In this document: positions 14,219 through 22,573 of the stretch, in pieces | Position numbering within the stretch: position 1 is the first letter of the stretch | How the letters are laid out: each line of letters starts with the position of its first letter | IMG/VR virus record: IMGVR_UViG_3300009180_001960 | Coordinates: 1 to 40,322 of that record | Reading direction: 5' to 3' (one strand) | Length of the DNA: 40,322 nt | Source: a virus | The notes under the pieces: generated by a model | Told to the model about the DNA's origin: nothing | Seen by the model: only the letters and a program-made list of their open reading frames with translations | Database searches by the model: none | Program-made: the position numbers and the translations under genes

Positions 14219-15334
14219 ATGGCAAAAGTAAGTAAAAGCGGTATTGGTGAACCCCGTACAGTAAAGATCACAGAAGCAAAGCGTCTTATCCGCCGTGCTA
14301 TGAAGGTTAAACGTCCCGTGTTTATGTGGGGACCTCCAGGCGTTGGTAAATCCGACCTTGCCGCTCAGTTGGCAGAAGAAATGAACGGTGCTCTTATTGA
14401 CGTTCGTTTGAACTTGTGGGAACCTACAGACATTAAAGGTATCCCTTATTACAATGCACAACAAAATACAATGTCTTGGGCACCTCCCAGCGAACTGCCT
14501 ACTAAAGAGTTTGCATCCAAGCATCCTGTAGTAGTGCTGTTTCTAGATGAACTGGCTGGTGCGGCTCCTGCTGTACAGGCCGCGGCTTACCAACTTATTC
14601 TTAACCGCAAGGTTGGTACATACGAACTGCCAGACAACGTTGTTATTATGGCGGCTGGTAACCGTATGACAGACAAAGGTGTTACTTATCGTATGCCTAC
14701 TCCATTGGCTAACCGCTTTGTTCACTTTGAACTTCGTGTAGACTTTGCAGACTGGAACGTTTGGGCATTACAAAACCGTATCCATCCAGATGTAGTAGGT
14801 TACTTGAACTACCAAAAGGCAGACTTGTACAACTTTGATCCCACTGTACATGACCGCAGTTTTGCTACTCCTCGCTCTTGGAGTTTTGTAAGTGACCTTA
14901 TTGACGATGAGATGACAGACAACGAGCAAACCGATATGGTGTCAGGTTGCGTTGGTGAAGGTCTTGCAATTAAGTTTATGGCTCATCGTAAGATTGCCGC
15001 AGACTTGCCTACTCCAACAGATGTATTGAGTGGCAAAGTTAAAGAATTGAAAACTAAAGAAATTAGTGCCATGTATTCTTTGACCACAGGTATGTGCTAC
15101 GAGTTGAAAGACAGCTATGACAATGCTAAGAAGAGTGGCAAGTTGGATACATGGCACTCTAACTGCGAAAACTTTATCCAGTTTATGATGGATAATTTTG
15201 AGGCAGAGATGGTTATTATGGGTGCTCATACTGCACTTAAGAATTACAACTTACCCTTTGATCACAAGAAGCTTAAGAACTTCCCAGAGTTCTTCAAACG
15301 TTACGCTCACTTGGTAGTGGATGTCTCTAACTAA
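14219..15334 (+). CDS. MoxR-family AAA+ ATPase
   Basis: A 371-aa AAA+ ATPase. Walker A is GPPGVGKS (residues 38-45) and Walker B is VVLFLDELAG (105-114). The sensor-1 region AAGNR and the PTPLANRFVHFEL arginine-finger region follow. MoxR proteins work as chaperones with a VWA-domain partner, often inserting metals or remodelling complexes. Such a partner is encoded two genes downstream (15733). It has its own consensus promoter and AGGAG. The pair occurs in T4-like marine phages, where the client is unknown. Confidence 0.88.
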   Translation: MAKVSKSGIGEPRTVKITEAKRLIRRAMKVKRPVFMWGPPGVGKSDLAAQLAEEMNGALIDVRLNLWEPTDIKGIPYYNAQQNTMSWAPPSELPTKEFASKHPVVVLFLDELAGAAPAVQAAAYQLILNRKVGTYELPDNVVIMAAGNRMTDKGVTYRMPTPLANRFVHFELRVDFADWNVWALQNRIHPDVVGYLNYQKADLYNFDPTVHDRSFATPRSWSFVSDLIDDEMTDNEQTDMVSGCVGEGLAIKFMAHRKIAADLPTPTDVLSGKVKELKTKEISAMYSLTTGMCYELKDSYDNAKKSGKLDTWHSNCENFIQFMMDNFEAEMVIMGAHTALKNYNLPFDHKKLKNFPEFFKRYAHLVVDVSN

Positions 15335-15686
15335 GGCAATGTCTACGTTAACTGGCGTAAAGTATAACGTAGATGAGAAAGGGGATTTTATCCCCTTTCC
15401 TCCTAATACTGTTGAGTTAGTTTATGGTGGCATGGATTATGCTAGAAGTGTGTTTGGCAATGAAAGAATTACAAGAACTGCTATCATAGACTATTTTGAC
15501 AATGCTAGAACAACTTGGCCTAGTACAGAGATACCGAAAGGTGTTACACGTCATCAAGTAGTTAGTTGGTGTAAGGAAAAAGGTATTAAGCCTTTACACT
15601 ATTATACACCAATGTCAACAAGAACGATTTGGTTTAGAGAAGACTCAGACTTATTTGCCTTTACATTAAAGTTTGGCGTTAATTGA
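15321..15686 (+). CDS. Unknown protein between MoxR and VWA genes
   Basis: A 121-aa soluble protein overlapping the MoxR gene by 14 nt. It contains GVTRHQVVSWCKEKGIKP (residues 73-90), which has a helix-turn-helix-like rhythm, and an N-terminal region rich in aromatic residues. No family is assigned. Its stop TGA lies inside the next -35 (TTGACA). Confidence 0.6.
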   Translation: MSLTKAMSTLTGVKYNVDEKGDFIPFPPNTVELVYGGMDYARSVFGNERITRTAIIDYFDNARTTWPSTEIPKGVTRHQVVSWCKEKGIKPLHYYTPMSTRTIWFREDSDLFAFTLKFGVN

Positions 15687-15711
15687 CATTAAATAAGTTT
15701 ACGTGTATAAT
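15683..15711 (+). promoter_or_regulatory. Consensus sigma70 promoter of the VWA gene
   Basis: TTGACA (15683-15688), 17-nt spacer, TATAAT (15706-15711). The upstream stop codon TGA (15684-15686) is embedded in the -35 hexamer. Confidence 0.87.
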
Positions 15712-15732
15712 ACATCTATACAGGAGCACAAT

Positions 15733-16926
15733 ATGAAATTCACAGTTAAAGATAGACTTACTAAAGCCCGTGTTAAGATGTTGCTTAAACATCCTTTTTG
15801 GGGTAACTTGGCAACTCGCATGAAGCTACAAGAAAATAGTGACTGGTTGAGCACTGCCGCTACAGACGGTCGCCACTTTTACTATAATGAAAAGTTTATT
15901 GAAAGTTTAGACGATGAAGAACTAGTGTTCCTATTTGGACACGAAGTTGGACACATTGTCTATGACCATATGGGACGTCGTGGAGACAGAGACCCCCAGT
16001 TGTGGAATATGGCCGGTGACTATCTCATCAACGACATGCTTATACAAAACAATGTAGGCAAGAAGATTACCAAGGTGCCAATCCTTTGGGATCCTAAATT
16101 CCGCGACATGACCACAGAAGAAGTCTATGACGACTTGTTTAAGAACGCTGTTAAAATCCAAATGACATTGGACATGCACATGGATGGTAGTGGAGAAGAA
16201 GTAGAAGATGGTAAAGGCAGTGATGGCAAGAGTAGAGCCAGTGGTGTCAAAATAGACGAAGAAACTGCCAAGAAGATGCGCGACGAGATGAAAGAAGCCA
16301 TTCTGCAAAGTGCTCAAGCCGCAGGTGCAGGCAACGTTCCCGCAGGTATCAAACGTCTTATTAATCAATTTACTGCTCCTAAGATGCGTTGGCAAGACCT
16401 GTTGCGTATCCAATTGGAATCTAGTTTAAAGAATAACTATAGTTTTATGCGACCAAGTCGTAAGGCTTGGCATACCGGTGCCGTATTGCCAGGTATGTTG
16501 CCAGCAGAAGAATTAGATGTGGTAGTTGCCATTGACATGTCGGGTAGTATTAGTAATGAGATGGCACAAGACTTTTTGTCAGAAGTCAAAGGTATGATGG
16601 ACTTGTATACTACTTACAAAATCCATGTATTTTGTTTTGACACAGAAGTGTATAATCCAGTGACATTTAGTGATGACTATGGAGATGACATTAGCTCATA
16701 CGAAACAATGGGTGGTGGCGGAACCGATTTTGATGCTTGTTGGACTTACATGAAAGACAATGACATCACTCCTAAACAATTTATCATGTTTACAGATGGA
16801 TATCCATATGACAGTTGGGGTGATGAAAACTACTGCGACACGTTATTTGTTATACATGGCAATGATCAAATTGAAGCACCGTTTGGTGTAACTGCTCACT
16901 ATACATTCAATTCAGAAACTGTTTAA
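15733..16926 (+). CDS. VWA domain plus HExxH metallopeptidase-like protein (DUF2201 type)
   Basis: A 397-aa protein. The N-terminal domain has HEVGH (residues 70-74), a zinc-peptidase motif, and NMAGDYLIND nearby as the probable third-ligand region. A helical, partly acidic linker (about 150-215) follows. The C-terminal VWA domain holds the MIDAS motif DMSGS (268-272), GGGGTDF (327-333) and TDG (354-356). I chose ATG 15733 because AGGAG is upstream; an in-frame ATG at 15703 is inside the promoter. It is the expected partner of the MoxR ATPase. Whether it still cleaves proteins is unknown. It overlaps the convergent gene by 20 nt. Confidence 0.85.
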   Translation: MKFTVKDRLTKARVKMLLKHPFWGNLATRMKLQENSDWLSTAATDGRHFYYNEKFIESLDDEELVFLFGHEVGHIVYDHMGRRGDRDPQLWNMAGDYLINDMLIQNNVGKKITKVPILWDPKFRDMTTEEVYDDLFKNAVKIQMTLDMHMDGSGEEVEDGKGSDGKSRASGVKIDEETAKKMRDEMKEAILQSAQAAGAGNVPAGIKRLINQFTAPKMRWQDLLRIQLESSLKNNYSFMRPSRKAWHTGAVLPGMLPAEELDVVVAIDMSGSISNEMAQDFLSEVKGMMDLYTTYKIHVFCFDTEVYNPVTFSDDYGDDISSYETMGGGGTDFDACWTYMKDNDITPKQFIMFTDGYPYDSWGDENYCDTLFVIHGNDQIEAPFGVTAHYTFNSETV

Positions 16927-17908
16927 AAAATCGGATTTCTTTTCGATTTTTTATAAACTCCTTGTACATTTCAATGACTTCTGGAGTTCTTAATTTTTCT
17001 GATCCTTGATCAAGAGTAATATCCATGCTTGGGTCTAATCCAAACTTATTACAAATGAAAGTAGTGTTATCCTTTGCACGGTCTAATAAATTTTTCCTAG
17101 TTTGAGATAATTTATTAATATCAATGTCATCTATGCCATGTAGTTGAGATAAGTTTTGATTGAAGATCAAATCGTACATATCCACTTTAATATAAGAATT
17201 AAATTTTTCTATTTGCAATAATTCTTGGTAGACTTCGTTTAAAAAATAAGGATCTTCTACCATACCAATTAATCTATAGACTATGTTATTTGAACCGTCC
17301 CATTGATTTTTATAAAACACATAGTGTTTATACAGAACCAACAAGGTTGGTATCCAAAATTTCTCCGGAGGAAAACTACAATAAATTTTCTTTTTCCAAG
17401 ATAATTGTTCTATTGCATTATAGTTGAGTATTGTATGGCTTTTGATATAAGGAAAATTTATGTCGTTGACTGTGAAGTTTTTATCAGCTATTATGTGATC
17501 GAGTGTAAATTCTTTGTTAACAATATCTAATAAATATTTTTCCGGATTATCTATTTTAGATATATAGTTGTTCAAAGAAATGGGTTTCTTTATAAATTTA
17601 TATCTATGATAGATATTGGCAAAAATTATTGCTGAATCTAACTCGGCTGGTGTGGTATAATGTTTGCTTAAAATTTCACTGCTTGAAGAAAATGGATGTA
17701 GTATTTGGTTATTTGGTCTTCGACTTATCATGTAGTTATCAATGATATCGTCCCAGTTCCATTCTAAATTAGTAGTTTGATAAATGTCAATGTTGTCAAT
17801 TGTTTTTTTATCGTCAAGTAAAAATTTACCGAAGAATGATCCCATATGTCCTGGCTCCCACATAATAGGAGTTAGACTTTCAATTAGTTTTTTGTGATTG
17901 GCCTGCAT
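16907..17908 (-). CDS. Unknown protein, possibly sulfotransferase-like
   Basis: A 333-aa minus-strand protein alone among plus-strand genes. The N-terminus (PIMWEPGHMGSFFGKFLL) resembles the phosphate-binding loop of sulfotransferase-like proteins, and the remainder is Asn/Ile/Lys-rich. This is a weak match. The frame continues back to a TTG at 17941, but ATG 17908 is preferred: a late-box variant AATAAATA lies 5 nt before it, with no ribosome site, the arrangement also seen at 26143, 35782 and 35822. Its A+T content is clearly higher than its neighbours, suggesting separate acquisition. Confidence 0.6.
   Translation of the reverse strand: MQANHKKLIESLTPIMWEPGHMGSFFGKFLLDDKKTIDNIDIYQTTNLEWNWDDIIDNYMISRRPNNQILHPFSSSSEILSKHYTTPAELDSAIIFANIYHRYKFIKKPISLNNYISKIDNPEKYLLDIVNKEFTLDHIIADKNFTVNDINFPYIKSHTILNYNAIEQLSWKKKIYCSFPPEKFWIPTLLVLYKHYVFYKNQWDGSNNIVYRLIGMVEDPYFLNEVYQELLQIEKFNSYIKVDMYDLIFNQNLSQLHGIDDIDINKLSQTRKNLLDRAKDNTTFICNKFGLDPSMDITLDQGSEKLRTPEVIEMYKEFIKNRKEIRFFKQFLN
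16925..16952. terminator. Possible bidirectional terminator between convergent genes
   Basis: AAAAAATCG and CGATTTTTT form a 9-bp AT-rich stem around a 10-nt loop. With A-runs and T-runs on both arms it could act in both directions. It overlaps the coding end of the minus-strand gene. Confidence 0.5.
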
Positions 17909-17913
17909 TGTTT

Positions 17914-17921
17914 TATTTATT
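17914..17921 (-). promoter_or_regulatory. Possible late promoter box, leaderless
   Basis: Minus-strand AATAAATA ends 5 nt before ATG 17908. It differs by one base from TATAAATA. The AT-rich context lowers the weight of this match. Confidence 0.4.
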
Positions 17922-17927
17922 TTGTAG

Positions 17928-17955
17928 TTGACTTTTTGCAAATTTAATGTATAAT
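17928..17955 (+). promoter_or_regulatory. sigma70-type promoter
   Basis: TTGACT (17928-17933), 16-nt spacer, TATAAT (17950-17955). It reads toward the gene at 18013 and is back to back with the start of the minus-strand gene. Confidence 0.8.
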
Positions 17956-17969
17956 ATAAGAATACACAC

Positions 17970-17977
17970 TATAAATA
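17970..17977 (+). promoter_or_regulatory. T4-type late promoter box
   Basis: An exact TATAAATA, 35 nt ahead of ATG 18013. With the sigma70 promoter just upstream, it would allow both early and late expression of the 18013-20056 genes. Predicted +1 is near 17984. Confidence 0.6.
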
Positions 17978-18012
17978 ATCTGTGTATATAACATAACATA
18001 AGGAGTTTTTAC

Positions 18013-18255
18013 ATGAACAACGTTAACATCAATGATCTAATGACTTTGCTAGCCGCAGTGGATCTCGCAGTCAAGCGTGGCACTTACAGTATTTTGGAAA
18101 TCCGCCAAGTTGGAGAAGTTGCAGAAAAATTGAACGCTTTCCTAACCGAAGCTACTGCCGCTTCACAGGCTGCACAAGCTGCCGCTGAAGGAACTGAAGC
18201 TGTTGCTGAAGAAGCTGTTGCTGAAGAAGCTGTTGCTCCAGTAGAGCAGGCTTAA
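18013..18255 (+). CDS. Small Ala/Glu-rich protein with tandem pentapeptide repeat
   Basis: An 80-aa protein. The N-terminal 45 residues are helical (DLMTLLAAVDLAVKRGTYSILEIRQVGEVAEKL). The C-terminus is low-complexity with three tandem EAVAE-type repeats. AAGGAG precedes the ATG, and both a sigma70 promoter and a late box lie upstream, so strong and sustained expression is likely. Small proteins with a similar N-terminus are familiar from T4-like marine phages; function unknown. Confidence 0.7.
   Translation: MNNVNINDLMTLLAAVDLAVKRGTYSILEIRQVGEVAEKLNAFLTEATAASQAAQAAAEGTEAVAEEAVAEEAVAPVEQA
18196..18240 (+). repeat. Three tandem 15-bp repeats
   Basis: The unit GAAGCTGTTGCTGAA is present twice exactly (18196-18210, 18211-18225) and once with a changed end (18226-18240). 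It encodes EAVAE, EAVAE, EAVAP inside the 18013 gene. It could vary in copy number by slippage. Confidence 0.85.
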
Positions 18256-18269
18256 TCTAGGAATTAGTC

Positions 18270-18854
18270 ATGCCTACATTTTTAAAACACGTAGGGCAAG
18301 TCGCAAGCACAGGCAAGAAGTGTGTTGTGGTATTTAGAACAATACCCAACGAAGAAACTTCTTGCCTTGTGGTTGAAACTGAAGTTCTAGGCACAAACTA
18401 TCATGATAACTTAGTAGAAGCTGTTGAAAGTCCCAGTGGACAAGAAGACATTGACTTTTATAAGTACGCTCAAAGAAATACTTTCTTTGACGGTAGAAAC
18501 ATGTTAGAAGCAATGCACATCAGTGGTTGGTTGAAAAAGTTCCCTACTAATGAAATTATCATGATGCCCACTCGTGATATTAAAATTAATTTAAGTGACC
18601 TTAACGCTCAACTAGATCAAAACGATTCAAGTCGTACCACTAGCAGTGATATCAGTCAATCAGAAAGTAAGCCAGCTGGCATACTAGATGATAAAGACAT
18701 TGCCAATCAAATGCGTAATCAGGCAGCATTTTTTAGAAGTGAAGCAGAGCGTTTGCTTAAAGAAGCAAATACTCTAGATCCACAGACAATCACTACAGCC
18801 TCTCCCGTTGCTGAGGCTCCAAAGCCTAAGCGAGCATATACTAAAAAAAAATAA
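18270..18854 (+). CDS. Unknown phage protein with basic C-terminal tail
   Basis: A 194-aa protein. The first 105 residues look folded (TGKKCVVVFRTIPNEETSCLV). A Ser/Asp-rich linker, a helical segment (IANQMRNQAAFFRSEAERLL, residues 145-164) and a Pro/Lys tail (PKPKRAYTKKK) follow. No catalytic motif is recognised. TAGGAATT precedes the ATG. The layout suggests a structural or DNA-associated protein. Confidence 0.65.
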   Translation: MPTFLKHVGQVASTGKKCVVVFRTIPNEETSCLVVETEVLGTNYHDNLVEAVESPSGQEDIDFYKYAQRNTFFDGRNMLEAMHISGWLKKFPTNEIIMMPTRDIKINLSDLNAQLDQNDSSRTTSSDISQSESKPAGILDDKDIANQMRNQAAFFRSEAERLLKEANTLDPQTITTASPVAEAPKPKRAYTKKK

Positions 18855-18870
18855 TTAAGGAACCTGAATC

Positions 18871-19194
18871 ATGGCCATTAGAAAAAAGGATAGAAGTTTT
18901 GAAGAAATCCTTAAAGACGTTGTCATGGAAGAGGTTCCTATAGAATATATAACACACATTCAACTAAAATTAGTAGATGGTGATATTATAGAATTTTCAG
19001 GTGAGGAACTCAGTGGTATGAATGACGCCAGTGAGGTTCTTAAAGCTCAGGGTTTAGAGCATCTGAGAGATAATATCCTTGACATTGAAGTCTTTATTGA
19101 CAGTAGTAAAATTAAATCTCGCGTCATTAAGTATGTACGTGGTATATTAACTAGCCAATTTGGCGAAGAGAATGACACTAAAAACAGAAATTAA
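18871..19194 (+). CDS. Unknown phage protein
   Basis: A 107-aa soluble alpha/beta protein (ITHIQLKLVDGDIIEFSGEEL; SRVIKYVRGIL). TAAGGAA is ahead of the ATG. It overlaps thyX by 23 nt, so the two are likely translated together. No family is recognised. Confidence 0.6.
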   Translation: MAIRKKDRSFEEILKDVVMEEVPIEYITHIQLKLVDGDIIEFSGEELSGMNDASEVLKAQGLEHLRDNILDIEVFIDSSKIKSRVIKYVRGILTSQFGEENDTKNRN

Positions 19195-20056
19195 TTTTGA
19201 AAAAGATACAAACTATGTTCCAGTATTAGATCATGGTTTTGTAGGTCTAGTAGACCATATGGGCAGTGATAGTGCTATTGTACAAGCCGCTCGTGTTAGC
19301 TATGGTGCTGGCACAAAACAAGTTCAAGACGATAGAAACTTAATCCGTTATCTAATGCGTCACGAACACACAACACCTTTTGAAATGTGTGAAGTCAAAT
19401 TCCACATTAAACTGCCTATCTTTGTTATGCGACAACTTGTACGTCATCGTACTGCCAGCATGAACGAATACAGTGCTCGTTATAGTGTGCTTACAGATGA
19501 GTTTTACATTCCCGAACTAGAACAAATCCAAAAACAAAGCACCTCTAACAAGCAAGGTCGTGAAGACAGTGAATGGGGCTTTGAAGAAAAGCGTGGAGTG
19601 CAACATGCCTTTCAACGTAGCTTTCATAATGCTTATAAAGAGTATGCTAGTTTGCTAGGTAAAGAAGATAATGGACTAGCTCGTGAGTTGGCTAGAAGTG
19701 TGCTTCCAGTAGGCGGATATACAGAATTGTACTGGAAAGCCAACTTGAAGAACTTTCTTCACATGGCTCGTTTGCGTATGGATCCACACGCACAATGGGA
19801 GATTAGAGAGTTTGCCGGTGCAATGTATAACTTAGCCAAGCCACTATTCCCAGAAGCATGTTCAGCATTTGAAGATTATGCTGTTAACTCAGTCAAGCTA
19901 AGTGCAGGGGAATACGAGCTAGTTAAGAATTTAATTAGCCAAGACAAATGGACTGCTATGGTTGCAAAATACGGCAACGACGAAAAAGCCCTGGGTTTAG
20001 ATGCGGGGCTTGGTATTCGTGAACTACGTGAATTTAAAGAAAAGCTAGGTCTGTGA
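19172..20056 (+). CDS. thyX: Flavin-dependent thymidylate synthase
   Basis: A 294-aa ThyX. It makes dTMP from dUMP with methylene-tetrahydrofolate, FAD and NADPH, supplying thymidine for phage DNA. The family signature RHRTASMNEYSARY (residues 91-104) is intact, and HEHTTPFEMCEVKFHIK (64-80) provides FAD-contacting residues. I chose ATG 19172 over in-frame ATG 19160 because GAAGAG precedes it. It is the last plus-strand gene before the convergent fibre gene. Confidence 0.95.
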   Translation: MTLKTEINFEKDTNYVPVLDHGFVGLVDHMGSDSAIVQAARVSYGAGTKQVQDDRNLIRYLMRHEHTTPFEMCEVKFHIKLPIFVMRQLVRHRTASMNEYSARYSVLTDEFYIPELEQIQKQSTSNKQGREDSEWGFEEKRGVQHAFQRSFHNAYKEYASLLGKEDNGLARELARSVLPVGGYTELYWKANLKNFLHMARLRMDPHAQWEIREFAGAMYNLAKPLFPEACSAFEDYAVNSVKLSAGEYELVKNLISQDKWTAMVAKYGNDEKALGLDAGLGIRELREFKEKLGL

Positions 20057-20072
20057 GATAATTTATCTCACA
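20052..20072. terminator. Hairpin between convergent genes
   Basis: TGTGAGAT and ATCTCACA form a perfect 8-bp stem with a 5-nt AT loop, overlapping the thyX stop. No long T-run follows, but its place between convergent thyX and the fibre gene suggests transcription termination in both directions. Confidence 0.6.
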
Positions 20073-20079
20073 ATATAAA

Positions 20080-21960
20080 TTAATCTAGTTTTCTCAATAT
20101 ACCAGCAATTCTAGGAGTCCATCCAGCAAAGTTGTTGGTATAATATCCCGGTTCTATTCCCCATTCTTGCTCTTGAGGTGGAGTATATACTTGTGGATAT
20201 GAAAGTGTAACTGGGGACGAACTAGTATTAACAGAACACTGAACACCTCCACCATTATACCACCAGTTATCAACTGTCATATTATTCGATATGCCAGCTG
20301 GCTGTATTATTGCATTAGGCCCGTCACCACCACGTTCAATTAATGTAAAGTGAATATCTCCAGGATTTAATGTTGCTTGATATAAAGCTTCATCAAAATT
20401 CACCACTGAAGAAACAAAGTGCCATTTTTGTGGAAGTATATATGAATATGTCCAGGCTCCATTATTTCCACCTCGGTGTCTTGACACTATAGAATTGGAT
20501 ATTATATTATTAATTGATCCTTGATAAATCTTTACATCAAAAGAAATACCATAAGGACTACCATTACTAGTTGGATTAATATTATCACCAACAAGTGTAG
20601 CTGTACCTAAGTCCTCATACAAATCAGCACCTTCTACACTTGTTGCGGTAATACCACCGCCATCTCCAATTGCACCTGTTGCTAAAGAAATAACAGTGAA
20701 GTATGTGCTACCAGGTAATACATTATTTGAATATGTCCACATGTTTCTAAAAGAACCAACATATCTAGCATTGGGATTATTTACAGAATAATTATCACCT
20801 GGGTAAGTATCGCCAGAAGTGCCATATCTAACTAAACTAGAACGATTGATCCAGAAATAGTTAGCCAATGTAATTGCACTTGTATAATTATTGACACTGC
20901 CATCATCTGGTGGTGGTGTAGGTGTCGGAGTAGGTGTCGGAGTAGGTGTTGGAGTAGGTGTTGGTGTTGGTGTTGGCTCTTCTGTAGGACCAGCTGGGGT
21001 TTTATCAACAACAGATACAGATGAAGTTTTTACAGGAACACCACCTTGACTTTTTGCAATATTTAAAGTAATTGTTTCTAAACCTTCAATCAACGTATCA
21101 GTTGATAATGTCTTAGTAATAACACTAGTACCATTAGCTAATGTAAATGTTCCGGACATTGAAGGGTTTGTAAAATCTGCACCACTTATGCCTCCAGTTT
21201 GTTCAATTGACCAATAATATATTCCTGGAAGTGCATTGCTTGTAACTGTCCATGTTACCAGAGATCCTTCATTAACCGTTGTTGGATTTGCTATTATATC
21301 CCATGTCTCTGACGATAATTTATTAGCAGATGCATCTATTTCCCATGTTGCAACTCCTCCCGCTTGCATGACTTTGATCGCTGAAATTCTACCAAATCTA
21401 TTAGCAATCATTTTAGTTAAATTCTTAGGTTCTACAGTTGCACCATCTGCGGCAGAAATGACTACATCACCCATGCCTACTCTTACTATAGTAACACTAG
21501 TGCCAACAGGTATTGAAGCTGTGTTGGGCAATGTTACTTTTGTCAAAGTAGTACGATCTATTCTTATATAACGGCCATGATCTGATTCTAATATTGTGTA
21601 GTCAGAAGATTCGTCTGGCAAAGTATCAGTTAAACTAGGATTCATGCGCTGCCATTTATCGGCAGATCCAGTATAAACATTTAAATTTTCAACAGAATCA
21701 TCTTTAGATTGTTTAGGGAAACGTTCGTACCAAAGTTGACCAATAATTGGATTTTTTGGCGGTAATGGCGGTTTAGTTGGATCTGAAGGTTTGAAACTGT
21801 CAAAATTCTCCAACATGTGTACTAAATTTTCGGCTATTATTTCGCCGTGATTAGTATAGTTTTTGCCAATTAAACCAATTGAGCTAGAACTGGTTTCCAC
21901 AGTTCTGTCATTAACTATTGCTAGTCTTTCGGTGTTTGTTTTGGTAACATCGTATGCCAT
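20080..21960 (-). CDS. Tail-fibre/adhesin-like structural protein with Pro-Thr linker
   Basis: A 626-aa predicted fibre protein. Residues 29-79 (ending NPIIGQLWYER) form a module I associate with T4-like marine-phage fibre proteins. About 118-212 are a beta-rich fibre segment (YTILESDHGRYIRID). About 228-302 look like a Calx-beta/Ig-type domain (EGSLVTWTVTS; LIEGLETITLNI). A (PT)n linker at 324-352 leads to a 270-residue Gly/Asn/Ser/Tyr-rich C-terminus, probably the receptor-binding tip. GAGGAATT is a good ribosome site, with a late-box variant upstream. It likely acts in host recognition. Confidence 0.75.
   Translation of the reverse strand: MAYDVTKTNTERLAIVNDRTVETSSSSIGLIGKNYTNHGEIIAENLVHMLENFDSFKPSDPTKPPLPPKNPIIGQLWYERFPKQSKDDSVENLNVYTGSADKWQRMNPSLTDTLPDESSDYTILESDHGRYIRIDRTTLTKVTLPNTASIPVGTSVTIVRVGMGDVVISAADGATVEPKNLTKMIANRFGRISAIKVMQAGGVATWEIDASANKLSSETWDIIANPTTVNEGSLVTWTVTSNALPGIYYWSIEQTGGISGADFTNPSMSGTFTLANGTSVITKTLSTDTLIEGLETITLNIAKSQGGVPVKTSSVSVVDKTPAGPTEEPTPTPTPTPTPTPTPTPTPTPPPDDGSVNNYTSAITLANYFWINRSSLVRYGTSGDTYPGDNYSVNNPNARYVGSFRNMWTYSNNVLPGSTYFTVISLATGAIGDGGGITATSVEGADLYEDLGTATLVGDNINPTSNGSPYGISFDVKIYQGSINNIISNSIVSRHRGGNNGAWTYSYILPQKWHFVSSVVNFDEALYQATLNPGDIHFTLIERGGDGPNAIIQPAGISNNMTVDNWWYNGGGVQCSVNTSSSPVTLSYPQVYTPPQEQEWGIEPGYYTNNFAGWTPRIAGILRKLD
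20908..20976 (-). repeat. Pro-Thr coding microsatellite
   Basis: Tandem hexanucleotide (ACC/CCT-type) repeats encode alternating Pro-Thr in the fibre gene. On the plus strand they read as GGTGTCGGAGTA-like units. They are prone to slippage and would change linker length in steps of two residues. Confidence 0.85.
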
Positions 21961-21982
21961 TTGTTAAATTCCTCTTATATAG

Positions 21983-21990
21983 TATTTAGT
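21983..21990 (-). promoter_or_regulatory. Possible late promoter box of the fibre gene
   Basis: Minus-strand ACTAAATA is a 6/8 match to TATAAATA, 22 nt ahead of ATG 21960. It partly overlaps a small palindrome (GTTGTTTAAAAACAAC, 21989-22004). A late promoter would suit a structural gene. Confidence 0.4.
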
Positions 21991-22018
21991 TGTTTAAAAA
22001 CAACCTTATAGTGAGGAT

Positions 22019-22573
22019 TTAGACTTGTAAAGGATCTATGCTGATTTCATTTATATGAAATTCTTTTGGCTGCTGTAATATCCATTTGACATAGCCAGCA
22101 GCCGTTGTTATTGGCATTGTTTTTCTATCTGGATGTTTGTGTTGTACATTACTCAAACTACCAAAACTAATTAAAGTTACTCTAGGATTCTCGGCCCATA
22201 CTCCTGTCATACCTAGACTGTTTGCATAATCTCGTAGTGCTTTCTTTTCAGCATTGTATAACCAATCAGTGGCTTTCATAACTCTATCGGTGGTACTACC
22301 AATACAGATAATCAATGTTTGTTTACCTTCTGCTTTGAGTTGTTTATATACTGCTTCTAGAAGTAGTGTTTGATTAAACTTCCACAATGCACTATTAATG
22401 ATAATCGCATCATAGTCAACGCTCATTTCAGCAAATGTTTGTTGATTTTCTGCCTTAGTTAAATCTAATTTATGTGTTGTTCTACTAACAAATGTCAATT
22501 CGTGATCTTGTAATACTGAATCCAATGCTTGTGCTAGACCAAATGTAGGATTACCTGATACTAATATTTTCAT
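22019..22573 (-). CDS. SDR-like NAD(P)-dependent reductase/epimerase
   Basis: A 184-aa short-chain-dehydrogenase relative. The N-terminus KILVSGNPTFGLA (residues 2-14) is a variant of the TGxxxGxG cofactor loop. The catalytic triad pattern is kept: Ser93 in CIGSTT, Tyr106 and Lys110 in YNAEK. NPRVTLISFG follows. It is shorter than the usual 240-250 aa. It is coupled by ATGA to the radical-SAM gene upstream (22570), so it likely acts in the same pathway, reducing, oxidising or epimerising the product. Substrate unknown. Confidence 0.75.
   Translation of the reverse strand: MKILVSGNPTFGLAQALDSVLQDHELTFVSRTTHKLDLTKAENQQTFAEMSVDYDAIIINSALWKFNQTLLLEAVYKQLKAEGKQTLIICIGSTTDRVMKATDWLYNAEKKALRDYANSLGMTGVWAENPRVTLISFGSLSNVQHKHPDRKTMPITTAAGYVKWILQQPKEFHINEISIDPLQV

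Noticed and set aside
20908-20976. Short direct repeats as a CRISPR-like array
   Set aside because: The repeats are contiguous hexamers encoding Pro-Thr in an open frame, with no unique spacers.
21989-22004. Palindrome GTTGTTTAAAAACAAC as a terminator after the SDR gene
   Set aside because: The stem is AT-rich with almost no loop and no T-run on the minus strand; termination is possible but not supported.
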